Under the pieces are notes generated by a model. That model searched no databases. It was not told the DNA's origin and worked only from the letters and a program-made list of their open reading frames with translations. DNA of 29,995 nt, from positions 1 to 29,995 of the IMG/VR virus record IMGVR_UViG_3300024433_000371; one strand, written 5' to 3'. A program made the position numbers and the translations under genes. This document shows, piece by piece, positions 5,998-12,275 of this stretch. The stretch comes from a virus. Every line of letters begins with the position of its first letter. Position 1 is the first letter of the stretch.

Positions 5998-6279
5998 ATG
6001 GCAGAAGAAACAAAAGAACCAGCGACGAAAACAGAACGGCTGAGGCAATTTATGGATAGTTGCCTACGGGATGATATTGACAGTCTGCATGGATTCCCAC
6101 TCAAGGAAACATCAATCAACCTTGGAATAGGTATTCTCATGTTGTTAATGGCAGCGCTCCATTTACTATATGCGATGTGTCAATTTGCTTTTAGTTTGGT
6201 GGCTGCCATTTCCGATTTATTTGTTAAGGGCTTGGTGAAAATCATGCCAGCGCCGAAGATGGATGTTAAGGAACAATAA
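5998..6279 (+). CDS. Small membrane protein, 93 residues
   Basis: A charged N-terminal 40 residues, then one long or two closely packed membrane helices (about residues 42-78) and a basic tail (KIMPAPKMDVKEQ). The start has GGAGG upstream and lies 3 bases after the Cro-like gene. No family is recognised. It is part of a run of small membrane proteins between the Cro-like and KGG-repeat genes. Confidence 0.65.
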   Translation: MAEETKEPATKTERLRQFMDSCLRDDIDSLHGFPLKETSINLGIGILMLLMAALHLLYAMCQFAFSLVAAISDLFVKGLVKIMPAPKMDVKEQ

Positions 6280-6284
6280 TAATC

Positions 6285-6611
6285 ATGCAAACCAACCACG
6301 TAGCACCTCAATCAAATCGCCACCTCATCACCTTGGCTGTAGCCTTTGTGCTACTCAACGCCCTAGACGCCTATCTCACCTTATTAGCAATAGACAACGG
6401 GGCAACCGAACTCAACCCAATAATGAGGGCATTACTGGCACAGCCAGAGTGGGTGTTCTGGTCGTCCAAGATAAGTTGGACATTGGTGTTCACTTTAGCC
6501 CTGATTATTGCGGCGAGGAAATGGCTAACCCCGGTGAAAAGGATACTGACCCTTCTGGTCATCATCACCGCAGGGATTTGCCTTTTCAACTTAATGGGAG
6601 CGGTGCTATGA
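6285..6611 (+). CDS. DUF5658-like membrane protein
   Basis: Three predicted membrane helices (about residues 15-37, 57-76 and 85-106) in 108 residues. The motif LNALDAYLT followed by GATELNPIMRALL matches the DUF5658 family (LN..D...T, then a polar E-NP segment), whose members are short bacterial, archaeal and phage membrane proteins of unknown role. An overlapping frame on the same strand is open here but lacks this pattern; only its tail after 6608 is likely used. The stop overlaps the next start (ATGA). Confidence 0.7.
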   Translation: MQTNHVAPQSNRHLITLAVAFVLLNALDAYLTLLAIDNGATELNPIMRALLAQPEWVFWSSKISWTLVFTLALIIAARKWLTPVKRILTLLVIITAGICLFNLMGAVL

Positions 6612-6727
6612 CGAGGAATAGAGCAATCCCGAGGACGCCATTGTGGAAGAGGCTCATGTTTTGTATCTTCTATACCTACTGGCACCTATATGTGAGACCT
6701 TTCAGGGTGGGCAAGGAATTACAATGA
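6608..6727 (+). CDS. Tiny basic protein, 39 residues
   Basis: Starts at an ATG overlapping the stop of the DUF5658-like gene (ATGA) and ends with a TGA that overlaps the next ATG, so translation is probably coupled along the chain. The sequence is a basic amphipathic stretch (MTRNRAIPRTPLWKRL) followed by an aromatic patch (MFCIFYTYWHLYV) and a basic tail. It could lie on the membrane surface. No family is recognised. Confidence 0.5.
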   Translation: MTRNRAIPRTPLWKRLMFCIFYTYWHLYVRPFRVGKELQ

Positions 6728-6831
6728 ACACTACCATCTTTTTCATTTCTTCCTCCTTTTACTCCTTTCTTTTTGATAAGCGGTGGGGGCTACCGACGCT
6801 CCCGCCGCTACATCGAGGGGAGTCTAACTAA
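6724..6831 (+). CDS. Possible leader peptide over a structured RNA element, 35 residues
   Basis: An ATG overlapping the previous stop opens a 35-codon frame that ends exactly where the KGG-repeat gene begins (TAA then ATG at 6832). The peptide is hydrophobic at its start (TIFFISSSFYSFLF), but this reflects a run of pyrimidines in the DNA. It spans a strong hairpin at 6779-6809. It may be a real small membrane peptide, or a translated leader controlling the KGG gene through the hairpin. Confidence 0.4.
   Translation: MNTTIFFISSSFYSFLFDKRWGLPTLPPLHRGESN
6735..6809 (+). promoter_or_regulatory. Pyrimidine tract plus hairpin, copy 1
   Basis: A pyrimidine-rich tract (about 6735-6775) contains TTCCTCCTTT, which resembles the anti-Shine-Dalgarno tail of 16S rRNA. 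It is followed by a 12-pair hairpin: AGCGGTGGGGGC (6779-6790), a 7-base loop and GCTCCCGCCGCT (6798-6809), with two G-U pairs. The next gene's ribosome site (GAGGGGAG) lies just after. The same layout recurs at 7742-7823. No U-run follows the hairpin, so it is not a simple terminator. Confidence 0.5.
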
Positions 6832-7209
6832 ATGAAACTGACAAGAGCTGATGCAGGGAAAATCGGCGGCACCGTTACCTCTGAGGAATTTAAGAATCCC
6901 CTCAAGGTTGAAGCTGGGCGCAAAGGTGGGATGGCCACCCTAGAAAGACATGGCAGGGACCAGCTTGCCGAATGGGGCAAACTCGGAGGGCGCCCTCGGG
7001 CATTAACTCACGACGAAATCAGGCAGCAACAACTTCTTGAGCAAAACAATAATAAGGAGGTGATAACGGATCCCCCGGGAAGCCTGACTGAGCTCAAGAG
7101 GCTGCACAAACTGCGCCGCGGGTCGAACGGCATCTTTGAAACACCACAGGCAGGGATTGCCCAAAATACCCCAAGTGAGCAGTCCCTGCCGGAAAGGGAG
7201 CGAGTGTAA
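6832..7209 (+). CDS. KGG-repeat protein
   Basis: The N-terminal half holds three Gly-Gly repeats typical of the KGG (stress-induced, con-10-like) motif: GKIGGTVTSE near 11-20, AGRKGGMATLERHGRDQLAEWG near 28-49, and KLGGRPRALT near 50-59. Such motifs occur in short phage and bacterial proteins of unknown biochemical role, probably nucleic-acid or protein binding. The C-terminal 60 residues are polar and likely disordered. The start follows GAGGGGAG and directly abuts the upstream stop. Confidence 0.8.
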   Translation: MKLTRADAGKIGGTVTSEEFKNPLKVEAGRKGGMATLERHGRDQLAEWGKLGGRPRALTHDEIRQQQLLEQNNNKEVITDPPGSLTELKRLHKLRRGSNGIFETPQAGIAQNTPSEQSLPERERV

Positions 7210-7216
7210 CACCCCC

Positions 7217-7288
7217 ATGCTTATTATAAGGCTGAGTGGAAAGGCAAGGCAAATCTTTGAGGTGTTTGCTCTGTTCTGCAAAAGGTAG
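7217..7288 (+). CDS. Possible 23-residue peptide
   Basis: The gap between the KGG gene and the gene at 7326 contains ATG 7217 followed by 22 sense codons and TAG. The peptide (LIIRLSGKARQIFEVFALF, then CKR) is an amphipathic helix with basic ends. The nearest purine-rich stretch (GGGAG) is about 17 bases upstream, too far for a normal ribosome site, so support is weak. The rest of this gap holds only the AAAGGAGG site of the next gene. Confidence 0.3.
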   Translation: MLIIRLSGKARQIFEVFALFCKR

Positions 7289-7325
7289 GGCAATAAGAAA
7301 ATCATTGAACTAAAGGAGGCACAAC

Positions 7326-7529
7326 ATGGCAATTAGCGTAAACACAGAGGTTTTAGGTGAGTTCGCGGAAATGGGCTATCACTTGAGGGAAGATGGGGAT
7401 CACATCATCGAACTGCTCTTTAAGGATTCCCATGTGGATTATTTCAGCCAAGTCGGGGCAACCCCTAAAGTATTGCAGGATAGTTGCCAACGAGACTGGA
7501 ACCGCCGGATGGAAACGGAGACTTATTAA
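7326..7529 (+). CDS. Small acidic protein, 67 residues
   Basis: Good start: AAAGGAGG lies 7 bases upstream. The protein is acidic with a mixed alpha/beta pattern and no membrane segment or metal site. Its end (DWNRRMETETY) is helical and charged. It is followed after a few bases by another small gene. No family is recognised. Confidence 0.6.
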   Translation: MAISVNTEVLGEFAEMGYHLREDGDHIIELLFKDSHVDYFSQVGATPKVLQDSCQRDWNRRMETETY

Positions 7530-7532
7530 AAA

Positions 7533-7745
7533 GTGCCACAAAGAATGACATTGGATAAAGCCTTTGAACTCTTGGAACTAGACAAGAATTGCGGATTTGA
7601 AGGTGCCCCTGCTGATTTAGAACAGGCTCACCAGATAGGTATTGAGGGGCTGCAACGCATTAAGGACATTCGAGGCTACAAGACTTTGATGGCTGTGGCA
7701 GTCTCAGACCCTGGCAGATTGCTACCAAGTGAGGCAGCAAAATGA
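7533..7745 (+). CDS. Small helical protein, 70 residues
   Basis: Begins at GTG 7533 or ATG 7545 (MTLDKAFELLELDKN); neither has a strong ribosome site, and the short distance from the preceding stop suggests coupling. The sequence reads as a helical, acidic protein. DLEQAHQIGIEGLQRIKDIRG resembles short phage proteins that pair a DUF-type helix with an I-E-A-L-x-R pattern, but I cannot assign a family. Its stop overlaps the ATG of the zinc-finger gene. Confidence 0.55.
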   Translation: MPQRMTLDKAFELLELDKNCGFEGAPADLEQAHQIGIEGLQRIKDIRGYKTLMAVAVSDPGRLLPSEAAK

Positions 7746-7823
7746 CTACTATCTTACCAACTCTTTCTTCATTTCCTCCTTTCTTTAGCATAGGTGGCGA
7801 GAGTGTACTTTGCTCTCGCCACC
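7742..7823 (+). promoter_or_regulatory. Pyrimidine tract plus hairpin, copy 2
   Basis: Begins, like copy 1, at an ATG overlapping the previous stop. The tract contains TTTCCTCCTTTCTTTAG, close to the 16S rRNA 3' tail. The perfect 11-pair hairpin GGTGGCGAGAG (7793-7803) and CTCTCGCCACC (7813-7823) follows. The tract is complementary to the GAAGGAGG ribosome site before the gene at 8225, so it could pair with it in the message. Confidence 0.5.
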
Positions 7824-8170
7824 ACTCGGAAGATGGCGGAGAACCCCAATTAAATATATCCTGCCAAGCTTGCGGAATGCCGCTCATAGAGATCGAGTTT
7901 AGAACACACTTCCGTATCGTCTGCGACAACGACTGCTGCTACCTATTCAGGGAAAGACAAGGATGTCGAGCGAAGGAATCGGAGGAGATACCCGAGAAAA
8001 CTAGCACTACCAACAGGCTGCTCATGCCGAGCTATAGTGCATACAAGGAAGAGAAAAACCAAAATTACCGACTCCTACGCAACTTGGGTGTTTCTTGCAG
8101 AGAGGCGATGGCTATGACAAGTCGCAAACAGACGAGAATCTACCTTGAACGGATACCAGCAAAAACATAA
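7742..8170 (+). CDS. Cys-rich zinc-finger-like protein, 142 residues
   Basis: The middle holds paired Cys: ISCQACGMPL near residues 39-48 and VCDNDCCYLF near 60-69, fitting a treble-clef or zinc-ribbon site. A C-terminal helix-turn-helix-like part (YRLLRNLGVSCREAMAMTSRK) resembles short phage proteins that end in a recognition-like helix. The first 35 codons cross a pyrimidine tract and a perfect hairpin (7793-7823), so the true start may lie downstream of the ATG at 7742 or this part may be regulatory. Likely a nucleic-acid-binding early protein. Confidence 0.6.
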   Translation: MTTILPTLSSFPPFFSIGGESVLCSRHHSEDGGEPQLNISCQACGMPLIEIEFRTHFRIVCDNDCCYLFRERQGCRAKESEEIPEKTSTTNRLLMPSYSAYKEEKNQNYRLLRNLGVSCREAMAMTSRKQTRIYLERIPAKT

Positions 8171-8224
8171 AACGATGGCTCAAAGAGCCACAAGAGATAG
8201 AAAATAAAAAGAAGGAGGTTACAA

Positions 8225-9010
8225 ATGGGATACAAATACGCTAAATGGACAGACAGAGTAGCAGACAAGCTCAAGATGGGCAAGGAAAACTGGATACACG
8301 TGGGGATAGCGGTAGGCATCGCGGTACTTATCAGTGCCATAGTCCTGATTACGCAGGCTCCCACCAAGGGCGAGTACAACACCGATATGGTCAGGATAGA
8401 CAACGACCTGGTAACAATGGGTGCATACGTCGCCGATATGGACACTGAACTTACAGACCTCACTGGCGATGTTGGCGAATTGGAAACTGGTGCCACAACC
8501 CGCCAAGAGCAGCTAGACGGCGTAAGCAACACAGTGGCATTGCACACAGGCAGTATCAACTCGACAAAAAAAAGGGTGACTACTATTGAGGGCAAAATCA
8601 CTACGATAGAAGATGAACTGGCCACGGTAGGTAGCCCGCCTGAAGGGTATTTGACTGGCACCTATGGCAACTACACTCTGCACGCAAAGGCGAGTGATGC
8701 TGGCAACTTCACTGCCAACATACATCTTGTCTACTCGACCCCCATAGCCGTAGGCAACGGCACCACCTACAACCAAGCCGTGCAAGCCTTTTGTGACGAT
8801 ATAGACTGGGTAGCAGCCAATACTACGAAATATGCTTGTACGGTAATTTATACCGGAACGGCTTGGGGCGTAAGCCAGGTGTGGTTCAACATAGGCACAT
8901 TCAGCCTAGAAGAAGGCACAGAGAAAGCCATCAGCATAAAGTTTGGCGGCCTCAACAGCACCTACGAGCCTGACTTCGCCTATGTGGAGGTGTATCCTGC
9001 ACTCAAATAA
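8225..9010 (+). CDS. Membrane-anchored coiled-coil surface protein
   Basis: A type II membrane protein of 261 residues: basic cytoplasmic tail (about 1-22), one membrane helix (23-43; IHVGIAVGIAVLISAIVLI), a coiled coil (about 50-135, repeated Leu/Ile/Val with Asp/Glu/Thr) and a C-terminal beta-rich domain (about 140-261) rich in Gly, Thr and Tyr. This anchor-stalk-head layout suits a spike or receptor-binding fibre, although it is encoded in the early strand region. AAGAAGGAGG precedes the start. The end domain has no family I recognise. Confidence 0.7.
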   Translation: MGYKYAKWTDRVADKLKMGKENWIHVGIAVGIAVLISAIVLITQAPTKGEYNTDMVRIDNDLVTMGAYVADMDTELTDLTGDVGELETGATTRQEQLDGVSNTVALHTGSINSTKKRVTTIEGKITTIEDELATVGSPPEGYLTGTYGNYTLHAKASDAGNFTANIHLVYSTPIAVGNGTTYNQAVQAFCDDIDWVAANTTKYACTVIYTGTAWGVSQVWFNIGTFSLEEGTEKAISIKFGGLNSTYEPDFAYVEVYPALK

Positions 9011-9180
9011 AAAATATGTAACTGAGTAAGAAAGTAACAAAGAAAGAAGTAGAAGTATATATAGAAGTAGAAGTATATATAGAAGTAGAAGTAGAGAGAC
9101 AACAACTAAAGTTACTTGGAATACCCTACAAAGGTTACACGAAAAGTTACACGAAATAGGCCAACAATAGGAGGGATACG
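9011..9180 (+). other. ori: Iteron region, candidate replication origin
   Basis: This gene-free stretch contains an 18-base unit (AGAAGTAGAAGTATATAT) at 9045-9062 and 9063-9080 exactly, and a diverged third copy at 9081-9098. It then has GTTACACGAAA at 9134-9144 and 9146-9156 (period 12), with a related GTTACTTGGA at about 9111. AT-rich direct repeats directly before a replication-organiser gene are typical of an origin. The final bases supply the AGGAGGG ribosome site of that gene. Confidence 0.6.
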
Positions 9181-9609
9181 ATGCCCAGAGGACCTAGAAG
9201 GTGGATAAAGATTTTTTGTTATGAAACTCTGCATGGCAGCGTTAGTTATCAGCTTACCGAGGCCGAGCAGTCGGTTTGGGTTAAATTATTGTGCTTCGCT
9301 GGGCTATGCGGGAATGAAGGCTTGATTGCTGACCATGATCTACACCCCTTCCCACATGCCTTCATAATCCACGAAATTCATACCGATGTAGATGTTTTTG
9401 AGGAGACATTGGAAAAGTGCAAAACCGAGGGACGCATTAGCGAGGATGGGCAGGGCATACGTATCGTAAACTGGGCTAAGTATCAAAGCGAGTACGAAAG
9501 GCAAAAGAAGTACCGGGGGAAAGAAGCTAGTCAGGACCCGGACAAGTTTGTGACAGGCAAATACGGACACATGGTTAGGCGAACAGGAGGCGATAATGAT
9601 GAAGAATAA
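9181..9609 (+). CDS. DnaD-like phage replication organiser (N-terminal domain)
   Basis: The protein follows the phage replisome-organiser N-terminal pattern: WIKIFCYETLHG, a winged-helix body with LTEAEQSVWVKLLCFAG, then PFPHAFIIHEIH, and the diagnostic end IRIVNWAKYQSEYERQKKYR (about residues 97-116). Family members bind origins and help load the host helicase. At 142 residues it has the DNA-binding part but little of the C-terminal helicase-contact domain. Iterons lie immediately upstream, which supports a role in initiating replication with host enzymes. ATAGGAGGG precedes the start. Confidence 0.75.
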   Translation: MPRGPRRWIKIFCYETLHGSVSYQLTEAEQSVWVKLLCFAGLCGNEGLIADHDLHPFPHAFIIHEIHTDVDVFEETLEKCKTEGRISEDGQGIRIVNWAKYQSEYERQKKYRGKEASQDPDKFVTGKYGHMVRRTGGDNDEE

Positions 9610-10285
9610 ACTTGCAGTGTCCCTAGTAGCCAGTATTATGTTTTTATTGGCTTTTTATATACCAGTTTATTCCGACACATCCACTGTCCAGATGCCGTAC
9701 TCTAGTTGGGATTCGCTAGGTGGGCAGAATGCCTCTATTTGGTGTAGGCTCGGGCAGCGCTTGGTGATAACCGACAGAGCTGTAACCTCGATAGGCTATG
9801 CCGTGTGGCGCGTGGGCAACCCTACCGGGAATGTCACGCTGTCCATACGCAATGCCGAGACGGATGAGGTGATAGTGAGTAAGCTCTGGGGCGATGCCAG
9901 CGAATCGCCAGAGGTAAAAGAGGGTGGCTATCGAGACGTGCTGTTCATTAAGCCACTAAGGATAAATAGTGAGGTAAGGATATGTGTGGAGTATTATGGG
10001 GGCAACGAGACGGATCACTGCGCTGCGGGATACTTTACTGGCGACAAGATAACCGGGGAGTGCTACACCAACTATTACAACTACGGCACTGATGTGGACG
10101 GCTGGCACGATATCGGAGAGGCCGAGGAGGGCTCGTACCGTTACACATATATTGGTGAAGACGTGAACCCAGATGGTGTTCAACCTAGCTGGTGGCTGTT
10201 GATATTCACAGTTGTAGGGTGTGTGGTTGGCTGCATACTTGCTGTAAAATTCATCGTACACAGGAAGCGGAGTGGTGACGCCTAA
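9596..10285 (+). CDS. Secreted type I membrane protein
   Basis: A 229-residue protein with a signal peptide (about 1-26, cleaved near VYSDT), an outside beta-rich domain with a regular strand pattern (about 30-190; GNVTLSIRNAETDEV, YRDVLFIKPLRI) and a C-terminal membrane helix (about 199-221) followed by HRKRSG. The extracellular part resembles generic jelly-roll or carbohydrate-binding modules, but I cannot name one. Its ATG overlaps the end of the replication gene, with AGGAGG upstream. It converges with the ribbon-helix-helix gene. Confidence 0.65.
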   Translation: MMKNKLAVSLVASIMFLLAFYIPVYSDTSTVQMPYSSWDSLGGQNASIWCRLGQRLVITDRAVTSIGYAVWRVGNPTGNVTLSIRNAETDEVIVSKLWGDASESPEVKEGGYRDVLFIKPLRINSEVRICVEYYGGNETDHCAAGYFTGDKITGECYTNYYNYGTDVDGWHDIGEAEEGSYRYTYIGEDVNPDGVQPSWWLLIFTVVGCVVGCILAVKFIVHRKRSGDA

Positions 10286-10470
10286 ATCACTTTCTGGTAT
10301 CGTTCCCTTTTGGCATCCGCAGCCTCCGGGCGTTGAAAGTTAACACCCCAAATTTTCGATAGTAAGCGCTTCAAGATTTCGTCGTAGGTCTCGCCTTTGT
10401 GAATAGTTTGGCTAGCGAGGAAATCTTTCAGTCCCCTAGTGATCTGGATTGTAGTTATATCCCTGCTCAT
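10282..10470 (-). CDS. Ribbon-helix-helix regulator (antitoxin-like)
   Basis: Start chosen at ATG 10470 (MSRDITTIQITRGLKDFLA): an in-frame start 45 bases upstream would lie in the promoter. The 62-residue protein has the ribbon-helix-helix pattern: a short strand TTIQIT, then helix GLKDFLASQTI, then ETYDEILKRLLSKI, like VapB-type antitoxins and phage Arc-like repressors. It is transcribed alone from a strong promoter with almost no leader. No toxin gene adjoins it; the gene on its other side is a membrane protein. Confidence 0.7.
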   Translation of the reverse strand: MSRDITTIQITRGLKDFLASQTIHKGETYDEILKRLLSKIWGVNFQRPEAADAKRERYQKVI

Positions 10471-10479
10471 TCTATAGAC

Positions 10480-10508
10480 ACTATAGCACTTATAGGGGTA
10501 CCTGTCAA
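10480..10508 (-). promoter_or_regulatory. Promoter of the ribbon-helix-helix gene
   Basis: On the minus strand: TTGACA (10503-10508), a 17-base spacer and TATAGT (10480-10485). The ATG begins 9 bases after the -10, so the message has a leader of at most two or three bases. The spacing is ideal and no ribosome site exists. Confidence 0.75.
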
Positions 10509-10580
10509 GTATCATTCTGCCAAGAACCTTTATATCATCATGTGCCCCCCCTTAACAAACTATTCTGCCATTCGCCTTAA

Positions 10581-11201
10581 TTACCCTCCACCGGGGATTA
10601 TCTTGGTTACAAGCCATTGGCTGCCAGATAGTGTCACGATGTACTTGTAATTGTACGGTCGCACGGAACCCCATAGAGGCTCTCTGACTCCTCCCTGAAC
10701 GAGAATGACACACCGGTCCTGGTCGCTCTCTAGGGTCGTCAGTGTGTAGTCCACTATTTCTTCAAGTGGCCACATAGGATGGTTAACACTCCATCCCCCT
10801 CCCCCCACGAGCACCTTGTATACCTCTGTGTTTGTAAGGTCTGCTAATCTATCTCCCCTACCTTTGTTGAACGCATTTATGGTCGCACGAACCACTTTTC
10901 GAGCCGCAGCATCTTCGTTTCTTGCAAAAATATCCTCAATTCTGTACATCACGGAGTCCTTAATCCCAGCGAAAGGCTCAATTCCTGCAAAAGCGCTTAC
11001 TGTCATCGCCATAAATGCAACAATAAGAAAAATAGCAACAACAGTTCCTACTTTTATCCTGTATGCCCTCAGGACAGATATATTCCAGAACAGAACCCCG
11101 ATATCTACTGCAAGTATAATGCCTCCTATGATAGGGTCAGTCTGGTTAGTAAGAAGTAGGTAAGCGATCCAAACCACAACCGCAGCACAAACAACAACCA
11201 A
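10581..11201 (-). CDS. Membrane protein with an NTF2-like C-terminal domain
   Basis: Three hydrophobic helices occupy about residues 1-75, followed by a soluble domain (about 95-206) with the pattern of the NTF2/SnoaL fold: a helical start (ARKVVRATINAFNKGRGDRL), then strands including YTLTTLES, CVILVQGG and YKYIVTLSGSQWLV. The only in-frame starts are TTG or CTG codons. An ATG 27 bases further upstream (MKK...) would join this frame if the A6 run near 11220 had one more A. The N-terminus, probably a signal anchor, is therefore uncertain. Confidence 0.55.
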   Translation of the reverse strand: MVVVCAAVVVWIAYLLLTNQTDPIIGGIILAVDIGVLFWNISVLRAYRIKVGTVVAIFLIVAFMAMTVSAFAGIEPFAGIKDSVMYRIEDIFARNEDAAARKVVRATINAFNKGRGDRLADLTNTEVYKVLVGGGGWSVNHPMWPLEEIVDYTLTTLESDQDRCVILVQGGVREPLWGSVRPYNYKYIVTLSGSQWLVTKIIPGGG

Positions 11202-11270
11202 CAGGATTAAGAATGTTTTTTCATATAATAACTATTATGTCACAAGTTAACCCTTATAAGTAACCCCCTC

Positions 11271-11299
11271 TTGACAGGATATTCTGTCCACGGTATAAT
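11271..11299 (+). promoter_or_regulatory. Consensus promoter giving a leaderless message
   Basis: TTGACA at 11271-11276, exactly 17 bases, and TATAAT at 11294-11299: a perfect sigma70 consensus. The ATG at 11307 is 7 bases after the -10, at the expected transcription start. Confidence 0.85.
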
Positions 11300-11306
11300 A
11301 AATAGT

Positions 11307-11465
11307 ATGGGAACACAGGTATGGAGCGTTAAAGAAGCAGCCAAAGTTCTTGGTATATCTGAGCGAAGGGTTACGAAGTTATTAAACGAAGGTCGAATAA
11401 AAGGTAAAAAGCTAAATAGATTTTGGGTAGTTCTTGAACTTTCTTACACCAAGAAAAGGAGGTGA
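11307..11465 (+). CDS. Excisionase-like helix-turn-helix protein
   Basis: The 52-residue protein is a MerR/excisionase-type winged helix (helix-turn-helix 17): WSVKEAAKVLGISERRVTKLLNEGRIKGKKLNRFWVV. Such proteins bend DNA and steer integrases towards excision, or act as small regulators. Start set at ATG 11307, because the upstream in-frame start at 11271 falls inside the promoter. It is translated from a leaderless message. It lies 7 kb from the integrase, so a recombination role is not proven. Confidence 0.8.
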   Translation: MGTQVWSVKEAAKVLGISERRVTKLLNEGRIKGKKLNRFWVVLELSYTKKRR

Positions 11466-11579
11466 TGTATGAAATTAAAATAAAGTGCCCCTAGCCAAAC
11501 AGCTAAGGACACTACCGAGAGAACCTTTTCCAAGAACCCTCAGCATTTTTATTATAACCAAGAAGGAGGAACAACGCAA
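11465..11579 (+). pseudogene. Truncated zinc-ribbon start and leader region
   Basis: AAAGGAGG followed by TGATG couples a new ATG (11465) to the stop of the excisionase-like gene, but the frame encodes only MYEIKIKCP before TAG at 11492-11494. That is the typical opening of a Com-like zinc ribbon, cut short. A second ATG at 11469 gives MKLK and a stop. The remaining bases to 11579 contain no convincing gene, only the AAGGAGGAA site of the next gene. Either a decayed zinc-ribbon gene or a short translated leader. Confidence 0.35.
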
Positions 11580-11843
11580 GTGGAGATACTAAGAATGGAT
11601 TTAGAAAACAAGGAAAGGTTAGAGCAACTAGTGGAGATGAAGCTGGCTCACATGGGCATATTTGAGGATGTCAGCATCAAGGACGACTTGAGATTCCGAA
11701 CTGCTATTAGGGAATACTTTGTCGGGATGCTCCAGGAACACCTTAACAATAGCGAGGAAAATATCCTGACTGGGTATTTCGATGACTCTGAATTGGCAAT
11801 ATGGGGTTTCCTCGTCGGCTACAAGGCTTGCCTTGAGAGATAG
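11580..11843 (+). CDS. Small acidic helical protein, 87 residues
   Basis: Starts at GTG 11580 (an in-frame ATG follows at codon 6) with AAGGAGGAA about 9 bases upstream. The protein is helical and acidic: two amphipathic helices (about 5-35 and 40-65), then a hydrophobic C-terminal helix (LAIWGFLVGYKACLER). The pattern fits small phage regulators or adaptor proteins, but no family is recognised. A terminator-like hairpin follows its stop. Confidence 0.6.
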   Translation: MEILRMDLENKERLEQLVEMKLAHMGIFEDVSIKDDLRFRTAIREYFVGMLQEHLNNSEENILTGYFDDSELAIWGFLVGYKACLER

Positions 11844-11869
11844 TTAGCTTAGCATAAGGAAATTGAGAG

Positions 11870-11923
11870 GGAAGGGGACGAAAGACAAGCGGGACTAGCT
11901 ATCCCCTTCCTTTCGGCTTTTTG
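11870..11923 (+). terminator. Terminator after the 87-residue gene
   Basis: GGAAGGGGA (11870-11878) pairs with TCCCCTTCC (11902-11910) in a 9-pair stem with a 23-base loop, followed by TTTCGGCTTTTTG. It stands between two converging genes and overlaps the 3' end of the minus-strand one. The long loop makes it moderate rather than strong evidence. Confidence 0.5.
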
Positions 11924-12212
11924 TGATTCGTTTGTATTCCTTATCTATCCATTCCATGGATGTCATGCTAGGATTTTGTTGTCGGGTTTGTTGTACTTTC
12001 TCATCCCGAAGCTTTATTTCTTGGCGTTCCTCTTGGTTCCTCTCATTGATATATGTGCTATAACGGATGCTCCCTATACTTGCTAAAAGGATAATAACAC
12101 CCCAAGTAATATACCAACTGTCCTTAATTATACCCGCCAAAATCAAACTTAGAATACCGATACCAATGCCAGCTTGCCCAGCTCTACGGAGAAAAATTGC
12201 ACCTTTGCCCAT
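11895..12212 (-). CDS. Small two-helix membrane protein, 105 residues
   Basis: A basic start (MGKGAIFLRRAG), two membrane helices (about residues 13-29 and 33-51), then a long charged cytoplasmic helix (about 55-105; INERNQEERQEIKLRDEKVQ) that could form a coiled coil. It is transcribed alone from a consensus -35 promoter with no leader. It lies just beyond the end of the large virion operon. No family is recognised. Confidence 0.65.
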   Translation of the reverse strand: MGKGAIFLRRAGQAGIGIGILSLILAGIIKDSWYITWGVIILLASIGSIRYSTYINERNQEERQEIKLRDEKVQQTRQQNPSMTSMEWIDKEYKRITKSRKEGDS

Positions 12213-12219
12213 ATGCCAA

Positions 12220-12248
12220 ATTTAACCATAAAAAAGAGAGATTGTCAA
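12220..12248 (-). promoter_or_regulatory. Promoter giving a leaderless message
   Basis: On the minus strand TTGACA (12243-12248), 17 bases and TTAAAT (12220-12225). The ATG at 12212 begins 7 bases after the -10. No ribosome site is present. Confidence 0.7.
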
Positions 12249-12275
12249 GCTAATCAGAGAAGGTAGGCGGTATCA

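Noticed and set aside
6263-6607. Open frame overlapping the DUF5658-like gene
   Set aside because: Its translation is polar and repetitive with no family pattern, whereas the other frame has membrane helices and the DUF5658 signature. Only the last 39 codons (6608-6727) are kept as a separate small gene.
8174-8188. Terminator after the zinc-finger gene
   Set aside because: TGGCTC-AAA-GAGCCA forms a six-pair stem but no U-run follows; the next gene's ribosome site lies just after.
9045-9156. CRISPR array
   Set aside because: The repeats are tandem without spacers and are only 11-18 bases long.
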